NCBI GenBank assembly: GCA_902729315.2
Contig: LR746272.1
Location: 930,001 to 994,000, forward strand
DNA: 64,000 nt
Origin: Spirodela intermedia
Lineage: Eukaryota > Streptophyta > Magnoliopsida > Alismatales > Araceae
Direction: 5' to 3'
The translations under genes were made by a program, and so were the position numbers. A model generated the notes under the pieces. That model saw only the letters and a list, made by a program, of their open reading frames with translations. It had not been told where the DNA came from and did no database searches. Of this stretch, positions 50,221 to 61,599 are shown one piece after another. The stretch's first letter is position 1, and each line of letters begins with the position of its first letter.

Positions 50221-50925
50221 ACTTGGGCGCTATGACTTGAAGATCGAATTCAACTCAGGGCAGAAATACAGGGTAAACAACAGTCTGATGCGCAGGATAC
50301 TTCTAGAACGCGCACGCATGGGCTTGTGGTGTGACCTCATACCTCCTCTGATGTCCCGCAAACTCGGAGTGTGTCGGTGTACGAGCAGATGTAGGAACGC
50401 CACCACCCTGGCTGGCGACTGATGAACTTCCGGCCTTCGCCGTTGTGCATGTCGTAGAGGTAGACGCCCCTCCGCCGTGAAGAAGAGGATGTCGCCGTTC
50501 ACCAGCGAGAACGCTCCGATGGGTCGTGGCTCCAGCCCCACTGAGGCTAAGCTCACCTGGAGGTTCCGCTCCTCCCACACCCACCGGTTGGGGTCCCTCA
50601 TGTCCTAGATGGTGAAATCGGACGCCCCGTTGCAGACGACCAGGCCGAGGAGAGAGCCACCGCCGGACCCTGCGATCTCTTTGTCGCCGTCGTCCGAAGT
50701 GAGGACGGCCTTCTCCGGCAGCGGTAGGATCCTGGGATTCCCGGGCAGCTGGGCCCCCCCAAAATGGCCGCGCAGGAAGAGACCAGCGTCAGTCTTCGCG
50801 CGGCGAGCTTGGGAGAGGTGGAAGGACTGGCTCTGGGTTGCAGCGTTGAAGGTCTTGTAGAGGCTCCGGCGTCTGACCACCTACTTCAAAGGCAGCCACG
50901 AGAGGAACTCTGATGCAGAATCCTG
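50220..50925 (-). pseudogene. F-box gene copy 1, broken
   Basis: Minus-strand relative of the intact gene at 57460-58563. It retains part of the F-box (SWLPLK-stop-VVRRRSLYKTF), where CAG of the intact gene reads TAG at 50881-50883. Sequence then runs to about residue 70 of the intact protein (LRGHFGGAQL), jumps at about 50745 to the equivalent of residue ~237 (RILPLPEKAV), and so lacks about 165 residues. A deletion of a few bases near 50465 shifts the frame in the C-terminal part (VY-VYD region). The remaining C-terminal coding similarity extends to about 50330. Three independent lesions make it non-functional. Confidence 0.8.
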
Positions 50926-51500
50926 CATGAATGTACAAACATAGGCTTATGGACCTCTCAACAGCTCTTGTTTATAAAGGGACTAAGATTCCAGCCTCTT
51001 GGGAGTAATTCATCCACCACAAGCTGTTTACTCACACTGTAGAAGTATAATACACACACCCATGAGGAAATAAAGTCTTATACATAAAATGAAAAAGTGT
51101 TTAGGGCATCAACATAAGTGACCAAGGCTGGCACAAGGTGCAGTGTGCAAGGTATCAACGTAGGTGACCAAGGGTCTGGATTTCAAGAATGACTGAAGAA
51201 AGTGGACCCTAGGCTCAACAAATCACTCATTTGGAGGAGGAAATTGCCATGTTCTCTATCTCATTTGAGGCTATGGAGGTGGGCTTCCAATTATCTGAGG
51301 CAAGATTATAAGACATACCTACAAGGGAGGTGGACATCAATGGATTGTGGGTAGAAATAATATAGTTAACCTTACACTTTTTGCTTGAAAATAAAATTTA
51401 GAAATTTCAACTTTTATATATTTTATATTCAGTAATATTTGATTGTGTACTTCTATAATTATCTTTTCTCTCTAGTGACCAAGTCTAACAAGCAATAAGA

Positions 51501-52400
51501 TAGCATCATCACTACTAAACTAAGATTTTGTTGCATAATGAAACATAATAATATTACAAACTTTTGTAGAGATTTGAATTTATTTTACTTTATGAATTAA
51601 CATACAAGAAAGTGTTGTGGAACCCTTAGATCTTATATATTGAAGTGCTGCTGCATATATGATTTGGTAGCTTGAATATTTAGTATATCATTTCTAATCA
51701 CAAAGAATATCGTCCACATAAATAGTTAAGATGATAATACTGACTTCAATAGTCTTTATAAGTATTGTGGGATCTACAAAACATGATGAGAATCTGAATT
51801 GCACTAGAAGATTGCTGAACTTGACAAACCAAGTACATGAACTTTACTAAAGTTCATAAATGACACTGCAAAGACACACTTTTGATGACTCTTCTTGAAC
51901 AACATATCTAAGAAATTGCTCCATAAATACTTGCTCCTCAAAGACATCATAAAGAAAAATATTAGAAACATCAAACTGATATAAAGATCATGCTTGATTC
52001 ACTATCAGATAGAGTATCACTCAAATAGAGTTGAGTCAAATCACTGGAGAGAATGTCTCAATATAATCAATATCATAGGCCTACATAAATTCACGAGCAA
52101 TCAAATGAGCCTAGTGACGTACAATAGATCCATGTAGATTATACTTAAGTCCGAAAACTTATTTACACGTGATGATGTTGATATTATGTGAAAAAGATAC
52201 AAATGTCTAAGTTCTCTGAGACACTAAGACATCCACCTCTGAGTCCATAGCCGCCTTCCATTTAGGTACTTGTGTAGCCTCAACATACAACTGTGGAATC
52301 GACTAGGAGGCCACGAAAAGAGCAAAAGTACAAAAAGAAAGAGAAAGACAATCGTAGAAAATAAAGTGAGAAATGAGATGTCTAGTGCATACACATGTAC
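51501..52400 (-). pseudogene. Copia reverse transcriptase remnant
   Basis: Antisense reading shows the order of the copia RT N-terminal half, such as the EAM..W..A and KYKADG-like blocks near 52260-52050, with many stops. Part of the degraded element at 50930-55532. Confidence 0.4.
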
Positions 52401-55027
52401 ATTTGCGGAGAGCAATTAGAAGATGAAGGTCATCCACCTGAGTGTTAGAAGAGATGATCAGAAAAGGCTCATCAGCAAAAGGTGACGATGAATCTAATCT
52501 CAGAGTATAAGAGTCGAATGACAATGAAGCCGAAGGTGTGGGAAGAGGAGCTAACGAGGGAGAAACTAGACAAATAGAAAGAGTAGAAGAAGGATTTACA
52601 ATGATCGTCACATGAGGAAAACTAGGTGATGAAGATGTAGCAGATCAAAGAGAAGTCAATGTTGGAGAAAATAAGAGAAACTTCTCATGAAAAATAACAT
52701 CAGCTGATGTCACATAGCGATGAATATCAAGAAAATAGACATGATAACCCTTTTGTGTTCGTGAGTAATCAATAAAAACCTCTTTGAGAGCATGAGGGGC
52801 CAATTTAGAAAGAGAAGGAGAGTGGTATTAGACGATAATAGTACATCTAAAGACATGAGAGGGTAATTAAAAAAAAAATTAAAATGAAAGACAATGAAGT
52901 GGAATGACCCCACAAAGTGGAGTGAAAGAAAACCGATTATAAAGATATGTGACTGTCAAGAGAGAGTTAGACCACAGATAATGAGAAACATCCATCTTAA
53001 TGAGTAGTGTGTGAGCAATGTCAAGTAGTTGACAATATCTTTGTTTGGTAACACTATTTTGTTGGGATGTGTGTGGACATATGGTCTAATGAAGAATACC
53101 ACGATTAGCACAAAATCTGCGAAGTGAATCTTAAATCAGCTCTAAAATATTATTGGTGCGAAGAATCTTGAGCATAATAGAGTACTAAGTGATGACATTG
53201 ATAATGAAGTGAACAACTGTAGTGTGAACTTGGGTATGATATTGGAGAGAATAGACACAACTCACTTAAGTATAATCATCAACAAAGACAATATAATAAT
53301 GATGACCTGAGATAGATGAAGTATGAGAGGGGCCCCAAATATCACAATAAATGAGGTTAAATAGTGTTATTAATAGAATATTACCTTGACTCGAGTATGA
53401 ACCACGATGATGTTTGACTAATTGACACGACTCCTACACAAACTTATTAAGAGAAAGCTAAGGCAAAGTTTTTTGAAGTTTTTCAAAACAAAGATATCAT
53501 AAACGACAATGTCACAAAAGAGATGAAGTAACTGTAGAGGAAATAAAAAGAGTGCGAAGGCCAAAAGATTAGCTTGTCCATTATCATGCATCAAATCAAT
53601 CCTCCGCCTAATATACATATCCTAGAAGATACAATGAAAAGAAAAAAATATAATAGAACAAAAGATAACTAGAGTAATGACACTAATAGATAAGAGGTTA
53701 GTAGAAAATCTAGAAATATAGAGAATTTGGGTGAGAAGAATACTAAGGATAACAACAATATTGTCATGTCCAATGACCAAACAAGTCTAGTCATCGACAA
53801 TAATAATCGGTAGATGATGAGAGGTAAACTAGTACGATAATAAAATAATGGGTGTGCCAATCATGGGGTAGAGACCCCCAAATTAATAATCTATGGTGGA
53901 GATGAAGATGTAAGGAGAGTGTGTGTACCTGATGTGGAAGGATTCAGAAATGATGCCAAATTGGTCAAGGAATGAGCCATGGTACCACTAGAGCAGCAGA
54001 GTACTTCATACTCAGTAGAGGTCAATATCATTTGAAAAGTTAGAGACAATACACTAGACAATATCGGAGAAGTAGGTAAAAGAGGTAAGAGAACCATTTG
54101 TGTAGAGTTGGGCTTCCCAAACTATTTTTGATATTTTTCGAATGGGTGGTTTTACTTGCCGCAATAGATGTATGGAGTAAAGGAATTGTAGCCCTTCCTT
54201 CATGACAGACGGCTACTGTTTGGTCTTAAAGTAGGAGGGTCATGTGGTGCTCAAGGAGTCGAGACAACTATCACTGAAGGGGTAGATTTCCCGTTGATGA
54301 TAGTAAGAGGAGTGCAGTGCATGTACTCACACGAAGTGTAACAAAAAAATGTGAGAGATATCAAGTGCCTAGTCTTCAAAGAGGATCGTCCCATGAATTT
54401 GAGAGATAATCGATGGGTGAAGTCCACTCAGATAGACTCCGGCAAGAAACATCTGATAGTAGCGATTAAATGTCTGGACATTAGTGGTTAGAGGCTGATA
54501 GATGACAAGCTCCTATATTAGACCTAGAGACGACCAAAATGAGCATGAAGTAAGGAGTCGCCCTACTTATAGGTAAGAAGTGACTCAAAGATCTTGACCA
54601 TATGATTGATATTCGTTTGATTGACGTATATGTTATCTAATTTCATCTAGAGTTATTGCATAGGGCAAATCTAGGTGAGAGGCTCGACAATACTCAGCTC
54701 AATGTTCTAAAATATCCAAGGATGGCTAAATTCAACTGAGACTATGAAGTAAAAAAAAAAATAGTGAGGTCAAGTGAATCAATCAATAAGTAGTGGAGAA
54801 GGTTGTGCGATATCAAGAAGTGCTCGAATTCCGAGGCCCACGACACATAATTATGTATATTAAAGATATATGCTAGTCGAGTGAGTTGCATCGTGATGAA
54901 GTGTTGTTGAGTAACCGATTGGAAGAAGAACTAAGAGAAGAGGCACATGAAATGTTGAGGATTCACTCACCGGATCCATAGATTAGGATTAGTAAGAGAT
55001 GAGATGACACTGGGAGGGGACGTCCCC

Positions 55028-55120
55028 GACACCCCACGCGTCGCCTCTTGGCACCCCAAGCGACACGTGGGGTGTTGGGAGGCAATGCGTGGGGTGTCGG
55101 GAGATGTCACGTGGGGTGTC
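55028..55120. repeat. GC-rich palindromic repeat tract in copia leader
   Basis: gacaccccacgc (55028-55039) is an exact inverted copy of gcgtggggtgtc (55087-55098). The same cgtggggtgt core also occurs at about 55066-55075 and 55110-55119. The tract stands out from the AT-rich surroundings and could fold into a stable stem. Confidence 0.75.
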
Positions 55121-55367
55121 AATGAGAGATGGCACCATCAAGCGTGCATGCACGCAGCACGCTGGGTGGGCATGTAGGACGGTACTAGGCAACCACTAGA
55201 CAGACATGCAAGTACGTGCAGTAGGAGGTGTGGCATGCATGCAAAAGCTACACATACTGGGCACCAGGTAGGCGCGCAAGGCAGCGCTGTAAAAGATTTT
55301 ACCAAGAGATGATAGGTAACGCCAAGATGGGAGAGGAGGCGGAGTGACGGCAATGGAGAAACCCTAG

Positions 55368-55380
55368 GGCTATGATACCA
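55368..55380 (-). other. Copia primer-binding site
   Basis: Minus strand TGGTATCATAGCC, one base from the common plant copia site TGGTATCAGAGCC for initiator-Met tRNA. It sits 3 bases from the LTR edge at 55384. Confidence 0.65.
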
Positions 55381-55383
55381 TAT

Positions 55384-55532
55384 TGACAAGAGGAAGAGAA
55401 AGTCCTATCATTGATATATTGAAGAAGAGGAGTGCATGAGGTTATATAGAAGAGAGGAAAGAGAGAGAGAGAGGAAGAATAGGGACGTCGAGAGAATAAG
55501 TCCAAAATAGGCCTAGTGGACATATTCTAACA
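55384..55532 (-). repeat. Copia LTR (149 bp, possibly shortened)
   Basis: On the forward strand it begins TGACAAGAGG and ends TTCTAACA, giving TG...CA ends beside the primer site. It contains a GA-rich run. No second copy was found at the other end of the element. Confidence 0.5.
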
Positions 55533-56359
55533 CCTCCACTGAGCACATAAGTTATTTTAGTATTTTCATGTGTAAAAGATTTAGATATATAGCACATTTA
55601 TGATTTCTTTTATAAATCAATAGTAGTATTCACTTTGAGAATGTTATATAGTACTCATCAACAAAACACAACTTAAGGGCATTAGCTACTTAAAATAAAA
55701 TTCATTATAATATTCATCAATTAATTTTATACTTTTTCTAATCCAGAAATAGCTTTTAGATGCCTTTGTTGTATAGTGATTGTATTGGTACATTACTCAA
55801 TAAGAAATAATAACCCCAGAAAAAAAATTATCCCATACCACATGGCAAAGCAAAGCAAAACTGCAAAACTATGAAAATCTTTTTGAGAAACTAAATATAG
55901 GACTTGAGTTACCTACCTAATAACATCAATTGTATTCCATGGTAAGGACACAAAAAAAATCTAGTATTTTTTAAAGGTTTGACTTTTTTGTGGCCAATAA
56001 ACATGAACTGTTTCTAGAATGGCGGTGGATGTGTTCTTCAATATCAAACCATAGCCACTCAACATCAGCCAATCATCAAGGAAATGAACTAACTGAATTA
56101 CAATAAGCCTATCATCACAAAGGAATTAAAAAATAATTCCAAAATACATATCATGAAAAAAAAATCCCCATAATTGGTCAACAAGTTTCTTTTCCATATT
56201 ATATTATTTAAAAAATAAGGCAGAGACCTTTTCTTATCGAACTTGAAATTGGTTTTGTCACCTTGTATCCATGGTGAATTATTAATTTATTGATCTAATA
56301 ATTAGCTAGCTTATATTACATGTTGTAGTATTAATTTTTAATATAATAATAAGTGAAAA
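55533..56359. other. AT-rich spacer
   Basis: No gene or recognisable element. Decayed transposon sequence is likely. Confidence 0.35.
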
Positions 56360-56690
56360 TTGACACTCTAGATATCACTCATGGGTCAAAGACGAGCAAG
56401 GAAAAGATGACCCCCAATCTCTCCAAGTGGAGGCATCGATGGGCTTCATCCAACCTGGTCCATAAATCAAGCCCGTTATTTGTCTCTCTATCGTGCCCCT
56501 CTCACACATCGAGGATGAATTGATTAGAGTGCAATAAAATACCCAAAGTATAGAATATATTAAAAAAATATTATTCACGTAAAATAATAGAGCATAACAT
56601 AGAGACCAATTATATTATGAATAAATGAAAAGTAAACTAAGTAAAACCGGATCAAGTAACCATCGCAATGGGAACCAACTTCAAGGAAGG
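56360..56690. repeat. ~300 bp dispersed repeat, copy 2
   Basis: Homologous to 49440-49745, most clearly through gcatcgatgggctt...cccgttattt and gtaaaataatagagcataac followed by gagaccaattatatta. Confidence 0.6.
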
Positions 56691-56699
56691 AAGCAAAAT

Positions 56700-56818
56700 A
56701 CCAGCCTTTCTAGAATGGGCATGATACTCATTTAGTGATCAACAAAACCATTGGATGTCTCCAAGTGAGAGAGGGATTAACGGGCTATATCAAGCCTGGC
56801 CCAGAAACCCAAGCCCAT

Positions 56819-56854
<36 letters not shown>

Positions 56855-57060
56855 CCTCCCTCTTACAGTCTAGGGGGGAGCTACTTAGGGCTGAATAAAA
56901 CAAAAGGAAATAAAATCTATTAAAATCTTAAGTGTTGTCATGCGAAACTACACAGAGCACAATTATATTAGGGATCAATAAAAGTATAAAAATGAATAAA
57001 ATTAGTTCACAAGTCATCATCTTAGTTTTGAGCCTCAAGTTTAACTAGCCAATAGGCATT
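56700..57060. repeat. ~300 bp dispersed repeat, copy 3 with (CT)n
   Basis: Tandem neighbour of copy 2. Shares gggctatatcaagcctggccc...cccattatt, then agagcacaattatatta and agtcatcatcttagttttg with copy 1. A CT/CCCT tract at about 56823-56862 interrupts it. Confidence 0.6.
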
Positions 57061-57064
57061 CCCC

Positions 57065-57340
57065 AAGAGATGGGTTGCCTTGGACCATTCGCCAGACGTA
57101 GGCCTAACGCGTCAGCTAGAACAGGTCAAAGGGTTTGGGCTCAAGTGGGAAAGTCCCTTTATATGATTAAGCATCTCCAGCTATGTAGGGTGGCCCGTTT
57201 AGATGATAATGCGTCCACGCAGGCTTGGTTTATGAGGGTTGACACACACCGACTCAGATTCACGACGAGGGACTAGGAAAGAGAGAAAGGCCGCGCTCGG
57301 ACTGCCGTGCGGGTGAGGCGAAGAATGAAACTTAGGCGTG
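57065..57340. repeat. F-box 3'-flank duplication, copy 2
   Basis: Corresponds to 49925-50220 and 59565-59800. Retains the order of shared phrases up to the gene's C-terminal coding end. Confidence 0.6.
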
Positions 57341-57459
57341 TCATGGCGCTAGCTTCGAGATTCGAATTTTTATTCAACTCAGGGCAGCTATACAGGTAAA
57401 CGACCGTCTGAATCGTAGGATATTTCAAGAACAAGCACGCATGGGCTTGTGTGGCGACC

Positions 57460-58563
57460 TCAACCCTCCTCTGACCTCCCGCAAGGTCGGAGGGTGTTGG
57501 CATACGAGTAGATGTAGGAACGGCACCCAGGCAGGCGACTTATAAACTTCCGGCCTCCGCCGCTGTGCATGTCGTAGACGTAGACGTACTCCTCCACCGT
57601 GAAGACAAGAATATCGCTGTTCACCAGCGAGAACCCTCCGATGGGCCGCGGCTCCAGCCCCATGGAGGTCATGTTCACCTGTAGGCCCCGCTCCTCCCAC
57701 ACCCACCGGTCGGGATCCTTCATGTCATAGATGGTGAACTCGGACGCCCCGTTGCAGACGACCAGGCTGATGAGAGAGCCATCGCCGGACACTGCGATCT
57801 CTATGTCGCCGTCGTCCGAAGCGAGGACGGCCTTCTCCGGCAGCGGCAGAATCCTGGAGCTCCCGACTTTGACGTCAACGGCGACAATGTAGGGGTCTTG
57901 CCTGTGGTATCTCCCGCAGGTTGAGGTAAGGTAGATGAGTCCACTGGAAGTGGGGACGGGGTGGTGGGACTTGATGTTTCTTGGGCCTACGAAGACCTTG
58001 TCGCTCACCAGCTTCCACCTCCGCTCCCCGGAGGAGTAGAGCCAGCACTCCATGAAGGAGCTCCAGTAGTCGGTCGGGGTGACGCAGACTACGTCCATGT
58101 CGACTCCATCGCCGAGCAGGATGGTGGCGCCGGCGCTCATGTTGTTGAGGATCTTCGCGCCGCCTGGACGCCCGAGGGGCAACGACGTCCGCCGGGCTGG
58201 ATTATAGAGCAAGAGCCTCGAGGAGGCCGGCCCCTCCTGCCCGTCCTCGAGCAGGACGACCAACCCGCCGTTGGACCCGAGAATAATCTTATTCCCGGAG
58301 CTCAGGAACTGGAGTGATTCGGGGGGCACGCCGGCGCTCTCGTCCGTGAAGACGAGCTGGGACCCCACGAAATGGCCGCGCAGGAAGACACCGGCGTCAG
58401 CCTTCGCGCGGCGAGCCTGTAAGAGGTGGAAGGACCGGCTCTGGGTGGCGGTGTAGAAGCTCTTGCAGAGGCTCCGGCATCTGGCCACCTGCTTCGCAGG
58501 CGACCACGAGAGGATCTCGAGGCCGCACTCCTTGGGGAGTTCTCGGGGGCCGCTGTAGTCCAT
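57460..58563 (-). CDS. F-box protein (intact copy)
   Basis: Intronless ORF of 367 residues. The N-terminal ~8-46 segment (LPKECGLEILSW...CRSLCKSFY) is an F-box, which in known proteins binds SKP1 and tethers an SCF ubiquitin ligase. The rest resembles an F-box-associated beta-repeat region: LLLYNPARRTSLPLG (117-131), ECWLYSSGERRWKLV (172-186), SSGLIYLTS (206-214), YIVAVDVK (225-232) and WVWEERGLQ (287-295). These regions bind the substrate in relatives; the target here is unknown. The frame contains no lesion, unlike the two neighbouring copies. The start at 58563 gives a short leader directly before the F-box. The last ~20 residues (SYANTLRPCGRSEEG) are conserved in copy 3. Confidence 0.82.
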   Translation of the reverse strand: MDYSGPRELPKECGLEILSWSPAKQVARCRSLCKSFYTATQSRSFHLLQARRAKADAGVFLRGHFVGSQLVFTDESAGVPPESLQFLSSGNKIILGSNGGLVVLLEDGQEGPASSRLLLYNPARRTSLPLGRPGGAKILNNMSAGATILLGDGVDMDVVCVTPTDYWSSFMECWLYSSGERRWKLVSDKVFVGPRNIKSHHPVPTSSGLIYLTSTCGRYHRQDPYIVAVDVKVGSSRILPLPEKAVLASDDGDIEIAVSGDGSLISLVVCNGASEFTIYDMKDPDRWVWEERGLQVNMTSMGLEPRPIGGFSLVNSDILVFTVEEYVYVYDMHSGGGRKFISRLPGCRSYIYSYANTLRPCGRSEEG

Positions 58564-59560
58564 GGTCGAAGAGAAGATTGCATCGAAAGAGGGGTCGAGG
58601 AGAAGGCGAGATAGTTTCCTTCTCCCACAAGACCCAGTAATCCTGGTATGCCGCGCCGGTAGAGGGGGTCAGGGAATAGGAAGGATCGGCTGCAAGGGGA
58701 CGAACGGTGTTTCCAGGTTTTAGGGCGGGAGGGCAGATACAAAATAATAGTCTTCCTTTCCCTTGCCATCGCAATACCCCGATATCAACTTTCCTCCGTT
58801 TAATCCCTCCTCTTGCCCAACGTGGGAGGAAGGGAGCGAGAGAGAGAGAGAGAGAGAGTCTGGAAAGGTGGTAGGGACAACAGAGATCCTATTTTCTGTT
58901 TTATAAATCTAAATAATGATCCTATATTCCTGGTCTCTCAAGAGACGACCTTTTGGAAACAACTTGAATCAAAATTTTCACTTGGGGCAAGATGTAGGTA
59001 CAAAAGCCATAGTTCTCTAAAGGGAAGGGGGAGGAATAATGGACCAAGAAACTGGGGAATCAGGTCCACTTTCTGGGACTTGGCTAAAGAAATCCGACCA
59101 GACTCTGCCAACTAAAATGCCCACAATTCTGATTTTAATGAGTGCATGAAGCATATTAAGATTGACTACCACTTTGTTCAGCATCATCTTCAGCTCACCG
59201 CTCTTACATAGTCTGTTGTTCTATCATCTCTACACCTGGCTGATTTCATTACCAACACTCATTCCGTATCTCGTTTTCAATTTCTTCTAGAAAAACTCTC
59301 AATGGTTACCTCATTGTGAATTTGAGCAGGAAGTGTTAAAGTGATAGGCCCGTTACAGCCTAACACACTCACTTATGTTAGCCCATCTACCACATTAAAA
59401 TAAATAGCATCATCTCGAGCTCATTCCTTGTGGACGGTGTACCACCTTTATTCCTCTGTCTCGATGGTTCCTCTCCTCTGCTCCTTCTCGATGACACTGC
59501 CTTCTCTTTCCTCCCTTCCGTCTCTCAGATTAACAGCCTTGAACCTCTAGTTAAGCGACC
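58564..59560. other. Spacer between F-box copies 2 and 3
   Basis: Holds the presumed promoter of the intact F-box gene and a (GA)n tract (58836-58858). 59150-59550 has a retroelement-like look (a short TKHIDV-type phrase is not certain). No gene is supported. Confidence 0.35.
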
Positions 59561-59564
59561 ATTA

Positions 59565-59800
59565 GTGTCTGTCCTAGAGGTGGGTTAGGCCTGGGCTCTT
59601 CGCCAGATGTAGGCCGGATTGGCCAAAAAGAAGACGTCAATCGGTTTAGGCACAAGTCGGCAAGGTCCTTTATATCATTATGCATCTCCTGGTCTGCAAG
59701 GGCGGCCCGTTTAGAGGATAATTTGTCTGCATTCATGTGCCCCACGCAGGCTTTATTTAGGATGATAAGCACACAACGACTATGATTCGCGACACTACTC
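59565..59800. repeat. F-box 3'-flank duplication, copy 3
   Basis: Third instance of the flank at 49925-50220 and 57065-57340. Shares cttcgccagatgtaggcc, tttaggcacaagtcggcaag, tttatatcattatgcatctcc and ggcccgtttagaggataat with copy 2. Confidence 0.65.
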
Positions 59801-59829
59801 CGAGCAAACAGAAGGACTCTAATTTTTAT

Positions 59830-60265
59830 TCGACTCAGGGAAGATATACAGGGTAAACGACCGTCTGAATCGTATGATATTTCAAGAACACGCAGAAATG
59901 GGCTTGCGGGGTGACCTCAGCCCTCCTGTGATCTCCCGCAAGGTCGGAGGGTGTTGGCGTACGAGCAGATAAAGGAACGGAACACTAGAGGGTGACGGAT
60001 CAACTTCCGGCCTTGGCCGCTCTGTGTGTCGTAGACGTAGACGTATTCCTCTGCCGTGAAGACGAGGATGTTGCCGTTGACTAGAGAGAACCCTCCGATG
60101 GGCCTCGGCTCCAGCCCCATGGAGGCCATGCTCACCCGGAGGCCCCGCTCCTCCCACACCCACCGGTCGAGGTCCTTCATGTCGCAGATGGTGAACTCGG
60201 ACCTCAGCTACAGACGACCAGGCTGAGGAGGGAGCCGCTGCCAGACCCTGCGATCTCTATATCAT
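59830..60265 (-). pseudogene. F-box gene copy 3, 5'-truncated
   Basis: Encodes only the equivalent of residues ~255-367 of the intact gene. The conserved end reads MKDLDRWVWEERG to TLRPCGRSQEG. Around 60190-60215 the coding phase is shifted relative to the intact copy (cggacctcagctacagac instead of cggacgccccgttgcagac). Beyond about 60265 it meets unrelated, probably LTR-derived, DNA. The F-box is absent, so it cannot make a functional adaptor. Confidence 0.8.
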
Positions 60266-60269
60266 CATC

Positions 60270-60412
60270 ATCTGAGATAGGAGAGCTCTCTCTCACGTTT
60301 CTCGAATGGTTGAGATAGGAGAGGTTCTCTCACACGTCTCCCGAATGAGTCAGTCGGGATGTATTAACACCATCAAACTCCACCTTAGTAGTCATCATTG
60401 CTGCACCTGGAG
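60270..60412. repeat. Short direct repeats at the F-box copy 3/copia junction
   Basis: gagataggagag followed by tctctctcac (about 60273-60297) recurs at about 60311-60334, each followed by a ctcgaatg-like phrase. Position and form suggest the 3' LTR remnant of the copia fragment to the right, but ends are not defined. Confidence 0.3.
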
Positions 60413-61260
60413 TCAACATCCGTCCATGCTACAAGTTCTCCATCTTCTGTCAATACCTACAACATGAATCAAATTCAAATAATATTTGAACTTTTTCAAT
60501 GTGACAACTTTCATCAACATATCTGCGGTATTCTCTTCTGTGTGAACCTTCTTTAGAGAGATATCTCTAGAATTCACTAACTCACATATCTTGTGATACT
60601 GCACATCAATATGCTTTGATCGTGCATGATAGACCTGATTCTTTGCTAAGCAAATAACACTTTAATTGTCACAATGTAGAGGAACTTTACCCTATCAGAT
60701 CCCAAGATTGCTCAATAATCCTTTAAACCACAAGACATCTTTGGCTGCTTCAATAGCTGTCATGTACTTCACCTCAATTATAGATAATGTAATAGTAGTC
60801 TAAAGTGTAGACTTCCAACTGACATGTCCACCAGCTAGGATAAAAACATATACTATCATAGATCTTCAATGATTTAAATCTCTAGTAAAATTAAAATCAA
60901 CAAAGTCAATAGTAGAAAGATAATTTTGTCAGTCAAAATGGATTTTAAAATCTAAATAACCTTTTAGATATCAAAGAATACTACTCTAATGTTCATTTTC
61001 TAGATTGCTCATAAACCTACTCACAAGCCTAACTGCATGAGTAATATCTGTTTTAATACAAATCATAACATACATGAGAGAGCCAACCACACTAGTATAA
61101 AGAATTTACTTCATCTTAGTAATATCTTTCTCAGATGTTGAACATTGAGTAGTAGATAATTTGAAATAACTAATTAGAAGAGAGCTCACTGCTTTAGCAT
61201 TATTTATGCCAAACAAATCCACCACCTTTGAAAGATAGCTCATTTGAGTCAACCATATGA
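60413..61260 (-). mobile_element. Copia RNase H/reverse transcriptase fragment, minus strand
   Basis: A 63-codon frame at 60604-60413 matches the copia pol end (KICELVNSRDISLKKVHTEEN, then ADML.K and KKFKYYLN.IHV). The upstream pol sequence continues to about 61260 with stops. Confidence 0.75.
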
Positions 61261-61284
61261 TGTGATATGTTTTTACTATAGTTG

Positions 61285-61559
61285 GTGTACTTATCAGCTA
61301 GAAGTCTACATTTCATACTATTGTTGCATTATCTACAATTGAGGCAGAATACATGACACCTATTGAAGCAGCTAAGGAGGTTTTGTCGTTAAAAAGATTA
61401 TTGAGCGAACTTAAGATATGATAAGATGAAGTTCCTCTGTATTTTGATAGTTACAGTGCTATTTACTTAGTAAAGAATTAAGTCTATCATACTTGATCGA
61501 AGTATATTGATATGTAGTATCACAAGATCTATGAGTTGGTGATAGATAAGGGGCACCTA
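61285..61559 (+). mobile_element. Copia RNase H fragment, plus strand
   Basis: Reads VALSTIEAEYM.PIEAAKEV, the RNase H signature around the catalytic Glu, then SAIYLVKN and SKYIDM...YHKIYELV with three stops. It runs opposite to the fragments on both sides. It ends abruptly in an antisense leader/primer-site-like sequence (about 61560-61590). Confidence 0.75.
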
Positions 61560-61599
61560 GTGGGCCAAGAGTCTAATACCACTATTAAATATTCTTACT

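Larger units (their letters stand above)
50930..55532 (-). mobile_element. Degraded Ty1/copia element
   Basis: Oriented on the minus strand. Order from high coordinate: LTR (55384-55532), primer site TGGTATCATAGCC (55368-55380), leader and gag (about 55360-54100) with a damaged zinc knuckle near 54140-54165, integrase-like region (about 53950-52700), and N-terminal reverse transcriptase (about 52400-51500). Stops and frameshifts interrupt all parts, and the longest frame is only about 100 codons. RNase H and the second LTR are not recognised. 50930-51500 may be 3' element DNA or unrelated. The element lies between F-box copies 1 and 2, so it inserted into or near the duplicated block. Confidence 0.65.
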
